Source: Rhabdophis nuchalis (lineage: Eukaryota > Chordata > Lepidosauria > Squamata > Natricidae). From it: a DNA stretch of 64,000 nt. Made by a program: the position numbers and the translations under genes. Shown in pieces: positions 1-10,654 of this stretch (within the stretch, counting starts at the first letter, position 1; every line of letters starts with the position of its first letter). Location of the stretch: the NCBI GenBank assembly GCA_039707465.1, contig CM077651.1, positions 16,596,019 through 16,660,018 of the forward strand, written 5' to 3'. The notes under the pieces are model-generated. The model saw nothing but the letters and a program-made list of their open reading frames with translations, was not told where the DNA came from and searched no databases.

Positions 1-278
1 CTTCAACCCTCTGCCAGGAAAAAGAGAGCTCGCGAGAATTCCATGCGGCCCTCTTGAGCTCCATTTTTGCTGGCATTTGTGTTGGCAGGAGGCCATCATA
101 GCCGAAAACAGAGCTTGGGAGCCCGTTTTCACTGGCAGAGTGCTCAGGCCACCACAGGCATCCCTGACACAAATGACATTGATTTGGCCACACTCACCCT
201 GGCCACACCCACCCCAGTCCCCTGAGGCCAAACCCAACCCTGATGTGGCCCTCAATGAAATTGAGTTTGACAACCCTG
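1..278. mobile_element. hAT-type non-autonomous element, right end, cut by window edge
   Basis: The last 60 bases (ending in GAGTTTGACAACCCTG) closely match the right end of the complete element at 58633-58844, including the shared 'ccctgatg.ggccctcaatgaaattgag' block. The interior is rich in 'ggccacaccc' motifs, as in that copy. The left end lies outside the window, so the target duplication cannot be tested. The short open frame at 77-289 lies inside this repeat and is not a gene. Confidence 0.65.
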
Positions 279-1227
279 TCTTAGTCTGAAGATGACTCCA
301 TTGCAGCTCCTCCTATCCTTCAGGTATATCATGGAACCGGAAGAGCAGTCACCTGTGCCTAATCTTTAGCCTTAGGTCACCTCTCCTCCTAACTTTACTC
401 ACAAAGTATTTTATTTCTTTAAGATTGAGACTAGAGTTGCTCATTGCCATTATGTCAAAGAATTCTGGATGCACCAGCCAACATGAATGGGAAATAGTGT
501 TTAATTCAACACAATCAAATAATGTCTAAAATGAGATTCAATAAACCATCAGCCTGAACATCATGGATTCCAGAGGCCAGATGGCAGCTGTAGTCCAATA
601 GCATAAGGGCATGTGTATTGCCAAGTCTATTGGTATATAATTGCCGGTTATAATACTGTTAAAATAGAATAAACAAATTTAACAATAAAAAACAGATGTA
701 AATAATTAGAGGAAACTAATATTTCTTATTTATTTAATTTCTTAATTAAATGGTATTTTATTAAACCAATCAACAACACACATAATAATGCAGAATAAAA
801 ATGACTCGATAAGCATGACATTTTTTTAACAAAAAAAGAAGAAAAGAAAAAATATCTAAGGAATCTGGTAATTATGTTAGCTCTATTTATAAATCAAACA
901 ATCATTAGAAACCATAACCATATTGCTCAAGAATTCTTGATTGTTCGTGAAAAAAAGCTAATTTGAACATTGAAAAACAACATACGTAATCTCTCTGTTG
1001 TTGCAAAGAAGTTATAAATTTCTCTTCTCTTTTACTCATGCCAAAAAATAATAATAATCCACAATTCTTGATTAAAGGTAAAAGTTTCCAAAGTTGCGGG
1101 AAACTCTAGCTTCTTAGGTGAGGGAATCAGTGTTGTCTGAAGACATTTCTGTGGTTATATGGTCATCATGACTATCATATTTTTCTCTCTATAAGATACA
1201 CTCCCCCACCCCTAAAAAAAGTGGATG
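279..1227. other. AT-rich intergenic sequence, nothing recognised
   Basis: I see no coding signal, RNA gene or recognisable repeat beyond short A/T runs. Confidence 0.5.
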
Positions 1228-1245
1228 GAAATGCCTGTGCATCTT

Positions 1246-1961
1246 TTTTTTTATATTGAAAAAGTTTTATTGGGTTTTTACAATTTTTCCAAAAGGGAAA
1301 GGTAAGGGATACAGAAACATTTTGAGAACTTTTGTGTCGGGATCATTGGCCCTTCCAGGGCTTCACAATAAAACATTAAGAAAGACATTTTTCAGAAGTA
1401 CTACGAGATGAAAATAAGTGCATACATCCTAAATTCTCAATTCTATGCTGGCAGTCATATACAAACATCCAGATAACAAGGTTAAAGTATATTAATAAAA
1501 AAACAAGCAAAATCATTTTTTTGATCTAAGTCTCTTGGCAATTGTATCTTCTTTTTCTCCTTCCTGGCCTCCAGCGGGCGGGGCCATGGCCTCCCCCGTC
1601 CCCCCTGAATCTTCCCCTAGGACTGAGGAATGTTTCTTAAAAAAGGCTTCCGCCTCGACAACTGTTTTAATCCTAACTCTCCCTCCTTCCCAGAACACCA
1701 GCATCCCTTCCGGCATCGCCCACTTAAACCAAATCCCATGGTCAAACAATTTTTTGGATAAGAAGGAATACCTCCTTCTCATCTCTCTAATCTTTTTTGG
1801 GATCTGCTTCAAGATGACGACTTCCTTTTGTTGGTAAATTAATGGGCCCCCTTTCTGCGCCTTCAAAATTCCCTCTCTGGTTGACCTTCTAACAAATTTA
1901 ATGTGTATCTCTCTGGGTACTTCATTTATCCTGGCATATGCTGAATTTATTCTGTAGACTA
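1246..1961 (-). mobile_element. L1-type ORF1 retrocopy with no ORF2 (HAL1-like)
   Basis: The insert is flanked by a perfect 18-bp direct repeat (GAAATGCCTGTGCATCTT at 1228-1245 and 1962-1979), the mark of target-primed reverse transcription. A T-run at 1244-1252 is the poly(A) tail of a minus-strand element, and an AATAAA-type signal lies just inside it. Reading the minus strand, about 95 bases of truncated 5' sequence lead into an L1 ORF1p C-terminal domain, then a stop and roughly 265 bases of 3' sequence straight to the tail. There is no room for ORF2, so this is either an ORF1-only (half-L1) element or an internally deleted L1. Confidence 0.75.
1513..1866 (-). pseudogene. L1 ORF1p C-terminal domain fragment
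   Basis: The 117-residue minus-strand frame contains an ORF1p-like C-terminal pattern: basic segment 'KKIREMRRRYSFLSKKL', then 'GIWFKWAMPEGMLVFWEG', then an acidic helix 'VEAEAFFKKH'. In L1 this domain binds nucleic acid and acts as a chaperone on the retrotransposition particle. The N-terminal coiled coil is missing, removed by 5' truncation. The frame is open to a natural stop, which suggests a fairly young insertion. The opposite-strand frame at 1535-1837 is a shadow. Confidence 0.65.
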
Positions 1962-1979
1962 GAAATGCCTGTGCATCTT

Positions 1980-2446
1980 ATAGAGTGAATATTGTGGCGG
2001 CGGGTGGGGGGGGGAGCGGGGGAATGTCTCAACAAACATATAGCTATACTTGAAGGAACATTAAGAAAATTTGAGCAGCAAAACATTTTCTTTAGATAAA
2101 ATGATAGGTCTATTATAATAAAAACAATAAGAACAATTAAAGAAGGAATAAATCCAGAATGAACACTAATGGAACTTGCAATGGGATGGATTGAACAGTA
2201 TCTGACAGGCTTAATAGGAGAGTTCAGGGTGTTTGTTTTATTTGACTGTGTTTGTTAAGGCAGGAGAATGATAATAGAATTTGGTAAAAAGAATAAGACA
2301 GAAACATAGAGAATATACATAGCAAATCAACACTGATAATTGTTCAAAAAAATTGGTCCCCCAAAAATAATCTTAAGAAAGATCTGATTAACCACTGACC
2401 ATGGAACCTGACATGAGTATTTGGGAATATCATAAAATCACTCAAA
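1980..2446. other. AT-rich sequence, nothing recognised
   Basis: Contains a short G-run near 2005-2022 and A-rich stretches; no feature supported. Confidence 0.5.
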
Positions 2447-2810
2447 TCTATCTATATATATACATATAAATGGCTGTGTACATGTACGTTTCAGCATAAC
2501 TCTGGAATGACTTCAGCAATTTCAACCAAACCTGGTAGACAGGCTCTCTGGAAAAAAATACTGTGAGGATAAGACATCCCTAGTGCCCCTTGGGGGGGGG
2601 GGGTGTTCTGTTAAGATACAGCCTGTTGTGCCTTAAAATGGCTTCTACTGTGCAGGGCAGTGGAGTTGCCATGGCAATGGATTCACAGTACTCGACAAGG
2701 GAGCTCCCTCTGGTAAGGGAGAAAATACAACATTATAAATTATGTTTGGTCCACACATTTTCCCGCTATAAATACTGTAAATACCTGGGCAATGCTAGGT
2801 TATTGGCTAG
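2447..2810 (+). mobile_element. Non-autonomous Helitron (rolling-circle transposon)
   Basis: The 3' end has the Helitron signature: an imperfect hairpin 'CCTGGGCAATGCTAGG' at about 2784-2799 followed by a short spacer and terminal CTAG (2807-2810). The next base is T, and the base before the 5' TC start (TCTATCTATATATATAC) is A, fitting insertion between A and T without target duplication. The 364-bp body has no Rep/helicase coding. The ending resembles the HeliBat-type consensus, in which the hairpin is CCGGGCAACGCCGGG. The frame at 2590-2820 has no coding support. Confidence 0.75.
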
Positions 2811-3646
2811 TTATCTATAAAGTTCTATAATCATTTCAAAAAGAGTACATCAATTACCAAAACTGGTCAGGAATTCATTTACTTATTCAGGTACAATAAT
2901 TCAGTAACACATTATTGCAAGTCCCTTAAATTAATATTATTTATTACTTTGACAATCATACATTGTCTTCCAGATGGATGCCAGGATCCACAGGAGACAT
3001 CAAGGGCAGACTGAAGAAAGCAACCTTCTCCAGCAGGAACAAGTCAGTTCTTTACATTCACGTTTACCATTTTCCTGCCTCTGTTAACACAGTCAAATAA
3101 AACACACACTCCAAACTCTCCTGTCAAGCATTTCCGATCCAGCCATGCTTCAAATGTCACCAAATCACAGAATCCCCCATTCCCACCAACCCAGATGCAT
3201 AGCTAAAATAGCTAAAGGGCTAGAATCTGCTAAACAAATTTATATATTCACTATTAATGCATTCATCCCAAAGCATTTCCTCCTTGCCTTACTCATGGAA
3301 CTCTAGTTTAAGACAGCTTCCCAGCTGAGAACCAATGACAGGATGTCAGGCCTGGCAATGTTGGATATAATGGTATGTGACTATTCATTCCTCATCTTTT
3401 CATACTGTTTGTGGTAGAAGAGCCTATGGGCTATTTGAGAGCTGGGATGAAAGCTTTGTGTATGTGATGCCTGGGTTGGTAAGACAGCAATGCATTTTTG
3501 AGCTTGAAACAAAACAACAACAAACAATAGAAAGTGCGTGGAAAAAATAACCACAACAATCCTCAAACGATGGAGGGAAGGAGAAGTGGGGTTCTCATCA
3601 TTTTACCAATGGTTTGCCGCACTCTGAAACTGTGAGCAGCGCATGC
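2811..3646. other. Intergenic sequence, nothing recognised
   Basis: No supported gene or repeat; the frame at 3381-3566 has no family resemblance that I can see. Confidence 0.5.
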
Positions 3647-4483
3647 CAGAGGTGGGGTTCTGCTGGTTTGGTTCAGATTGGTAGTGGCAGCAGCGGGAGG
3701 CTCTGCCCACCTGCCCAGACAATTTATTTTATTATTATTTTATTTTTCGAATTTATACCCCACCCTTCTCCTTGTTAGGACCCAGGGCGGCGCACAGGCA
3801 TTATTAAAAACCATAACAAAAGACAATATATATTATTAAAAACATATTAAATTAAACCCCGTGCTAAAAAACCCATTAAAAACCCTGAAAATTAAAATTT
3901 ATAGATAAAAGTCAGAAACGGGGGGCTATGCTAGGCCGGCTTGTTGGAATAGATACGTTTTAAGATGTTGGCGGAAGAGGCAGAGGTCCGAGTTGGTGTG
4001 TAGGTCAGGGGGTAGGTCGTTCCAGAGGGCCGGGCCCACCACAGAGAAGACCCTTCCCCTGGGTGTCGCCAACCGGCATTGCCCGGCCGATGGTACCCGG
4101 AGAAGACCCTCTCTGTGGGAGCGGAGCGGACGAAGGGATGTATGGGGCAGAAGGCTGTCTCGTATATAGCTAGGCTATATACTTCTGTGCATGCACAAAA
4201 GTGTCGCATGTGTGCATGAGCGCACGGATGAACTGGTAGTAAAGTAAATTGAAACTCACCACTGGCATGTGCATGCTCGCTTCATGAGTGTGTCGCCTTC
4301 CACGCATCAGTGTGGCTTTCTGCGCATGCACTTTGCTTGTGTGCATGGCTTGCATGCATGCACATCGCTTAGAAAATGTGACTAAATAGGGTGACATAGA
4401 GCCAAGGGGGTGGGGAGGCCTACCTACAGGTTGCCACTACTGGTTTGCCCAAACTGGTCCAAATCAGCTGAATCCCACCACTG
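3647..4483. mobile_element. hAT-type element (CAGAGGTGGGGTTC ends) carrying an L2 fragment
   Basis: The left end CAGAGGTGGGGTTC and right end GAATCCCACCACTG are inverted repeats of the type seen at 17514-17682 and 35726-36108. The flanking 8-mers (GCGCATGC and GAGAGAGG) do not match, so the target duplication has decayed or the ends belong to different copies. An L2-like LINE tail fills the middle. The rest (4180-4440) is rich in CA/TG and 'gcatgcac' motifs. Confidence 0.5.
3727..4180 (-). mobile_element. L2-like LINE, 3' terminal fragment
   Basis: On the minus strand this reads the end of the reverse transcriptase ORF, the 3' UTR with 'cgccgccctgggtcc', and an (AATA)-type tail. It aligns by eye with the better copies at 8499-9925 and 40681-41440. 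It is 5' truncated and the coding part is frame-shifted. Confidence 0.75.
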
Positions 4484-4820
4484 GAGAGAGGGCTTACCTG
4501 CTCTAAGGAATTGGAAAGTTGTGTTGTAGGGTCATGTCTATATCAGATAAACCTCATATGAAAAGCCAGACTAAGAGGATCTATCCACAATAACAAGAGG
4601 GGGAATGGTTTTATTGAATCAGTCATTGTTTGAGTCAGCCAGGACCAATGTCAACAAATGAATTCTCAAATACCTGGAACTTACTAATGTAGAAATCTTG
4701 GAACCTAGTTTCAATACCTTAAGGAAGTTGGAGGTAAATAAAGGAAGACCAAGCAGGTTCATCTTGTGCTCAATAAATCTGATTAAAATGAAAAAGAAAT
4801 GGAATTCTTGGTGGAATAAG

Positions 4821-5510
4821 GTGGAAGGAACTTTAGAAGTCCAAGCTCAAGCAGGAGATCCTATATCATTCTGGACAAATAGTTTTCTAATCTCTTTTTA
4901 AAATCCTCTAGGTGTTGGATCACTCACTACTTCTGAGGGCAAGTCATTCCACTGCATTGCTTGCATCATCAGAAAATTTCTCTTTAATTTTAAGTTGGTG
5001 CTCTCTTTGATTAGTTTCCATCCATTGCTTCTTGTTCTGCCTTCAGGTGCTTTGGAACAGTGGTCCCCAACCTTTTTGGCACCAGGGACCGGTTTCATGT
5101 TAAAAAAATTCCGTGGACCGTTGGCCATGGCTCGGCCGGCGTAGAGGGGGAGCGGGGGGAGAGGGGGAACAGGTGGCGCATGCACATGGGGGGCGGTGAG
5201 TCGGCTCACTGGCCCAATGGTGCGAGCAGCCGTGCCTGCGCTCTTCTGCCCCTGGTGCGCGCTCTGCCCAGGGGGCTGCCCCCTCCTCCCTCCGCCTCCT
5301 CTCCGGCCCTTTCTAAGAGTTGCGCCACCCACTGCGGCCCGGTTCCTATCAAGCCACGGACTGGCACCAGTCCGCAGCCCGGGGGTTGGGGACCCCTGCT
5401 TTGGAGGATAGGTTGATCCCTTGATCATTGTGGCAACTCCTCAAATATTGGAACATCTTTATGTAAAATATTATTTCTGGGTGAATGACATTATCACCTC
5501 TTCCCCTTTT
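4821..5510 (-). mobile_element. CR1 LINE 3' fragment, interrupted by a hAT element
   Basis: Minus-strand CR1 C-terminal coding relic ('KAPEGRTRSNGWKLIKESTNL', then 'NDLPSEVV') and the 3' tail region 'ggtcttctagtcc'-like at the left. The CR1 sequence is split at 'caggtgctttgga', where the hAT element at 5058-5398 inserted. The two halves rejoin in consensus order. Confidence 0.75.
5058..5398. mobile_element. hAT (Charlie/MER1-like) element with a GC-rich core
   Basis: Left end CAGTGGTCCCCAACC and right end GGTTGGGGACCCCTG form terminal inverted repeats. Flanks CTTTGGAA (5050-5057) and CTTTGGAG (5399-5406) are an 8-bp target duplication with one mismatch. The unoccupied CR1 consensus reads 'gctttggag', confirming the insertion. 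The core (5130-5350) is very CpG-rich. Overlapping frames on both strands (4898-5428, 5060-5416) are artefacts of GC content. Confidence 0.8.
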
Positions 5511-6268
5511 AGATTTCAAAGGTGTCCACCCTTTGCTTTAAGAAAATATGGTGATATCATAACTCTTTCACCTGGGATGAAAACTTTCCACCTTGGACGA
5601 TTGCTACACTACATGCAGTGAAAAAAACCACAACTCGGTAGAGATTTGAGAACAGATATCTCAAATCTTGTAATTTTTTTCCGTATAACTAAATCAATCA
5701 GTCAATCTATCTATCATCCACCCAGACTGGAAAATTTCCTAATATTCATGTATATATAAACTGCCTAATGATTACAGTTGTCTACTAATGCAAGTAATAG
5801 ACTTATTTTATATGAATTCATCCAGCTTTGCCTGTATTCCAAGTGAGCTTTTTTTTTTTCAATTTGTGAATCCATTTGTACCTGAATCTAACAAAAAACT
5901 ACACACCATTTTTCTTAGTCTTAGAGTAAATTATTTTAGTTATTTCTTTGCTTGTTTTTTTTCATCATACTGATTTTTGTGCTAGTCCTCAGCCATAAAT
6001 GTTCCAAGAACAGTTGATATGCAATCAGTAAATTTGCTTCAGTAGAGATTTTTACAAGACTGCAGAGTTAACACTCTAAAAGTAAAGGGGAAATAAAGAG
6101 AGGTTGGAAATAAATTTGACTTGGTTTCAATAACCAAGACTGCTTATCTCACCTACATAGACACCTGAGAAGAGAGACTCTGCCAACATGTTTTAGATTA
6201 ATCTACTTTCCACCCCTCCATGTTAGACCTCCCAAAGGAAAAGCTAACCTAAAATACGGAGTCAGGGA
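5511..6268. other. AT-rich sequence, nothing recognised
   Basis: No supported gene; short T-runs and a few ATCT units only. Confidence 0.5.
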
Positions 6269-6423
6269 AACTATAGGTAAAGGTCCCCCTCGTACATATG
6301 TGCTAGTTGTTCCCAACTCTAGGGGACGGTGTTCATCTCCATTTCAAAGCCAGCTCTGTCCAAAAATGTCTCTGTGGTCATGTGGCCAGCATGACAAAAC
6401 ACTGAAGGTGCATAGAACACTGT

Positions 6424-7312
6424 TTAGTATTTAGTATTTAGTATTTATTAGATTTGTATACCGCCCTTCTCCCTTTCGGGACTCAGGGTGGTGTACAGGC
6501 AGCAATAAAAATCAATAATACAAAACATAAAATATATTAAAATATATTATATAATTAGCCTGTCCTTAAAACCCCTGTTAAAAACCCCTACTAAAAAACA
6601 GTTTAAAACTACGACAGGCCGGCCGCACGAAATAAATAGGTCTTCAATAGGAAGAGGCGTAGGTCCGTGGTCATCCGTAGGTCAGGGGGTAGGTCATTCC
6701 AGAAGGCAGGGGCTGCCATAGAGAAAGCTCTTTCCCTGGGGGTTGCCAGCCGACATTGCCTGGCCAACGGCACCCTGAGGAGGCCCTTTCTGTGGGAGCG
6801 GACTGGTCGGTGGGAGGCATTTGGCAGCAGGAGGCGGTCTTGCAAATAGCCAGGTCCCTTGCCAGGGAGCCAGGTCCCTTGCCAGATGGTCACTAGTATC
6901 TTGAAGTGCACCCGGAAAGCCACAGGCAGCCAGTGCAGCTCACGCAGGAGAGGTGTCACATGGGAGCGCCTAGATGCTCCCAAAATCCCCCGCGCGGCCG
7001 CATACTGAACCAACTGGAGCCTCTGGGTGCACCTCAAGGGAAGCCCCATGTAGAGCGTGTTGCAATAGTCCAGGCAGGAGATGACGAGGGCTTGAGTGAC
7101 CGTGCGTAAAGCATCACGATCCAGAAAGGGGCGCAACTGGCGTATCAGGCGAACCTGATAAAAAGCCCCCCTGGCCACGGCCATCATATGATCTTCCAGA
7201 GACAGCCGAGAGTCCAGGAGGACGCCCAAGTTGCGCGCCCTCTCTGTAGGGGCCAATGACTTGCCCCCAATAGCCAGAGATGGCACCAACTGGCTATACC
7301 GTGACGCCGTGA
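6424..7312 (-). mobile_element. L2-like LINE, 3' part inserted into a SINE
   Basis: The tail (6424-6600) holds the 'cgcccttctcccttt' block of the family. Minus-strand coding relic occupies about 6609-7312. The direct repeat of an 'agtattt' motif next to the 3' end (6424-6450) is consistent with the tail. Insertion is younger than the host SINE. Confidence 0.8.
6609..7312 (-). pseudogene. L2-like reverse transcriptase, C-terminal relic
   Basis: An open minus-strand frame keeps the C-terminal blocks of the family: 'ARNLGVLLDSRLSLEDH', 'LRTVTQALVISCLDYCN', 'RELHWLPVAFRVHFKIL', 'LRVPLARQCRLATPRERAF' and 'FWNDLPPDLR'. The polymerase palm motifs are upstream and missing by 5' truncation. A duplicated 'ccaggtcccttgccag' around 6849-6885 is a small local duplication. 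The frame runs on into the SINE (to 7472) by chance. Confidence 0.8.
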
Positions 7313-7491
7313 CTGTTACCTTCCCACCAAAGGTGGTTTCTATTTTTCTACTTGCATTTTTCATTCTTTTGAACTGGTAGAATGGCAGAATCTGGGACAA
7401 GTAATGGGAGCTCCCCATTACAACCATTGAACTGCCAACCTTTCTGATTAACAATCTCAGCGTCTTAGCCACTGAGCCACCATGTCCCTTA

Positions 7492-7952
7492 GAGTAGGGA
7501 AACTATATTTTGTTTAATTCAGTTTAAGAACCATGGAACAAAATTTTATCTGAAGGACAGAAATTAAGCTGGCAATAAGTCAGCAAATGAGTAATGATTA
7601 ATGTCTTGGCATTCAATAAAAATAACTTGGAGGAAAGATAAGATTTTAAAGAAGATGGGGAGAAAGAGGAAGCTTTTAGCTGTGCTAATATTGAGCTGTT
7701 ATACTCCCCTCCTAGTGCTAATCCTGAAAGAACAATATTCAAATATGTATTAATGGCATAAGCCATAATGGGCAGAGGATCTGTGGTCATCTGAAAATAG
7801 TATAAATATGGCACCTATCAGGAGTGATCTTTACTTACTTTCCCTGCCAGCTCACAAATGTGCACACTGGTGATCATCTGAATATGTGAACTACAAACTA
7901 AGTTATACTAGGTTATATTCAGTAGGAAAAGTTTGAGTCCTGTTTAAGACAA
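7492..7952. other. AT-rich sequence, nothing recognised
   Basis: The frame at 7524-7814 shows no family resemblance. Confidence 0.45.
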
Positions 7953-8031
7953 TCTTCCTTCCTTCCTTCCTTCCTTCCTTCCTTCCTTCCTTCCTTCATT
8001 CCTTCCTTCCTTCCTTCCTTCCTTCCTTCCT
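7953..8031. repeat. (TTCC)n microsatellite
   Basis: About 19 uninterrupted-to-near-perfect TTCC units with one CATT variant. Confidence 0.95.
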
Positions 8032-8393
8032 TTATTTTCCCCCCACTTGACCTGTAGGAAGACAACAGTATTCTTTTGGTTCTTACAAGGTCACACTGAT
8101 TAACAGAAGAGGAAAATTTTAATTTTTAAGATTTGCTTTGTATTTGATTCAGAAGCAAATTTGTGTGTGGGTGAAATAACTTTTATTCTCAATTTCCTTC
8201 TTAGTCAGGGGAAACTTAGTTTAATTGAATCATGTCCTGAATCAAAGCATCAGACTTCAAGAAGATGCATAATTAAATATTTACAGGGCATATATCTTGC
8301 CGCAGTCATTTCACAGCCCTAAACATTTTGACTTCAAATGATAACTCTTAAATATTTCAGCTCTTGATCAGGAACAAAAGATGAATACAATTT

Positions 8394-8453
8394 CTCTCCC
8401 TCTCCCTGCCTCTCTCTTTCTTTCTGTCTCTGCCTCTGTCTGTCTGTCTTTTA
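8394..8453. repeat. CT/GTCT-rich low-complexity tract
   Basis: Mixed CTCTC, CTTT and GTCT units, then a short ACAC run. The sequence between 8032 and 8394 holds nothing recognised. Confidence 0.8.
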
Positions 8454-8498
8454 CACACACATTTTTCATTAGATTATATTATATTCATTTGATTATCT

Positions 8499-9925
8499 AG
8501 ACCCGCGCCAGTCTGGCTTCCGACCCGGGCACAGCACCGAGACGGCATTGGTCGCGTTGGTTGATGATCTCTGGAGGGCGCGGGATAGAGGATATTCCTC
8601 TATCCTAGTCCTATTAGACCTCTCAGCGGCTTTTGATACCATCGACCATGGTATCCTATTGCACCGACTGGGGAGGTTGGGGCTGGGAGGCACCGTTCTG
8701 CGGTAGTTCTCGTCCTACCTCTCTGGTCAGTCGCAATATGTGTTGGCAGGGGGGCAGAGGTCGGCCTCGAGGTCCCTCATATGTGGGGTTCCTCAGGGGT
8801 CGGTCCTCTCGCCCTTACTGTTCAACACATATATGAAGCCGCTGGGTGAGATCATCCGTGGTTTTGGGGTGGGATATCATCTGTACGCTGATAATACTCA
8901 GTTGTACATATCCACCCCAGACCACCCCAACGATGCCGTTGAGGTTATGTCCCGGTGTTTGGAGGCCGTACGGATCTGGATGGGTGGTAACAAACTCAAG
9001 CTCAACCCGTCCAAGACTGAGTGGCTGTGGCTTCCGGCGCCCCGGTTCAGCCAGATTATTCCAACTCTGGCCATTGGGGGCGAAACACCGGCCCCCGTGG
9101 AGAGGGCGCGTAATTTGGGTGTCCTCCTGGATTCCCGGCTGTCTATGGAAGATCATGTGGCAGCCGTGGCCAGGGGGGCGTTCCATCAGGTACGCTTGAT
9201 GCGCCAATTGCGCCCCTTACTGGACCGGGGTGCCTTACGCACAGTCACTCAAGCACTCGTCACCTCTCGACTCGACTACTGTAATGCTCTCTACATGGGG
9301 CTCCCCTTGAGGTGCACCCGAAAGCTGCAGCTAGTCCAGAACGCAGCCGCGCGGGTGATTACGGGAGTGCCTAGACACTCCCACATAACACCTATCCTGC
9401 GCGAGCTGCACTGGCTCCCTGTGGTCTTTCGGGTGCGCTTCAAGGTTTTAACGACCATCTTTAAAGCGCTCCATGGCTCGGGGCCTAGTTATATGCGAGA
9501 CCGCCTCCTGCCCCATACATCCCTCAGACCGATACGCTCCCACAGAGAGGGCCTCCTCAGGGTGCCGTCGGCTGGACAATGCTGACTTGCGACACCCAGG
9601 GGAAGAGCCTTCTCTGTGGCAGGCCCTGCCCTTTGGAACGACCTACCCCCTGAACTCCGCACCACCTCCGACCTCCGCCTCTTCCGCAAGTGTCTGAAGA
9701 CACACCTATTCCATCTAGCCGGCCTAGCGTAACCCCCATTACTGACTCTTAGATAGTTTTAAATTTGGGTTTTTTAAATTCGGTTTTTAGCGCAGGGTCT
9801 ATTAGAATAAGTTTTTTAAAATTTTATATGTTTTATATGTGTTTTAACATCCCTGTGCGCCGCCCTGGGTCCGTTTGGAGAAGGGCGGGGTATAAATTTA
9901 ATAAAAATAAATAAATAAATAAAAT
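8499..9925 (+). mobile_element. L2-like LINE, longest copy in the window
   Basis: A 1.43-kb 5'-truncated non-LTR element: reverse transcriptase C-terminal half, then a 3' UTR ending with 'ccctgtgcgccgccctggg', 'gaagggcggggtataaat' and an (AATA)n tail at 9900-9925. It begins abruptly inside the reverse transcriptase ([18 protein letters not shown]). Near-identity by eye with the copy at 40681-41440 suggests recent activity of the family in this lineage. Confidence 0.9.
8503..9732 (+). pseudogene. L2-like reverse transcriptase with two in-frame stops
   Basis: One frame runs the length of the relic. It shows the palm motif '[19 protein letters not shown]', the 'GVPQGSVLSPLLFNTYM' block, and the catalytic box as 'LYADNTQLY', where the family's second aspartate (YADD) is replaced by asparagine. 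'LNPSKTEWLWL', 'ARNLGVLLDSRLSMEDHV' and 'ALWNDLPPEL' follow. Stops at 8704-8706 (TAG, where relatives have Trp) and 9583-9585 (TGA, where the 40.7-kb copy has CGA Arg) break it; the second is a CpG transition. The natural stop is TAA at 9730-9732. It encodes no working enzyme. Confidence 0.9.
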
Positions 9926-10654
9926 ATGGAAAAATGGCATTTGTGTATAACAATAGAATCAATGGATTGAGTATATCCAAAACCTTTAAGCTTCATTCAC
10001 TTGCAATTCAGAGATCAACTGCTACACTAAATATGAAAGTCACTCTATTTTAGAACTGTATGCACCTGTCTTTTATCTTTTCATGGAGAGCTGGACATTA
10101 ACAAAGTAATGGAACAGCAGCCCGAATTCACCAACCTAAACTTTTAGCAAGAGTTTCATGTTGAATGTGAAATTGATACTATAGAATGAAAAGAATTGAG
10201 GCCCACACAAGATGGACTTTGTGGTATCACATAACATGAATATTATAATATTGTTATACTTGCTAACTAACATAGTTATTTTTATTGACTTATTTTTCTC
10301 TCTTTTAAATGAGCAAAGCATTCCTCATGAACATCTTAAATGCTGTGTCCTTTTTTCTCCACATCTCATTTAAGTAGACATACATGTGACATGTTACTGA
10401 GTACATGTAACTGATTTTCCATGCAAAGGAAAAGTCACAATTGCCTTGTCCCATCAGCTTTGCTCTTACGATTTGTAAGATGGACCTCATGGTTCCCTCT
10501 TGGAACCATGTTTTAATCAAAACTTTCTAAATAAATTGTAATTAATGATCTTCCTGTCACAGTGCCTTATTAGAGTCTGGGCCTACTGGGGTCAGACCCA
10601 AGGGCCTTATTTGGTTAACAGAATCCTCAGCAGATGAGAATCAGGAAGACAAAA
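9926..10654. other. AT-rich sequence, nothing recognised
   Basis: Small frames at 10136-10520 on the minus strand have no recognisable features. Confidence 0.5.

Larger units (their letters stand above)
6269..7491 (-). mobile_element. tRNA-derived SINE (minus strand) split by an L2-like LINE
   Basis: The 3' half of the SINE (6269-6423, beginning 'ggtaaaggtcccc') and its 5' tRNA-like half (about 7313-7491, ending 'cttagccactgagccacc') are separated by an L2 insertion. On the minus strand the head carries A-box-like 'TGGCTCAGTGGCTAAG'. The short repeat 'actgtt' on both sides is a likely target duplication of the L2. Confidence 0.8.

Noticed and set aside
3647..4483. Firm hAT call with target duplication
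   Set aside because: The ends look right but the flanking 8-mers do not match, so it was kept only at medium confidence.
4898..5428. 176-residue minus-strand frame as a proline-rich protein
   Set aside because: It spans a CR1 tail and a GC-rich hAT element with a clear target duplication.
7524..7814. 96-residue minus-strand frame
   Set aside because: AT-rich, no recognisable domain, no splice or start support.
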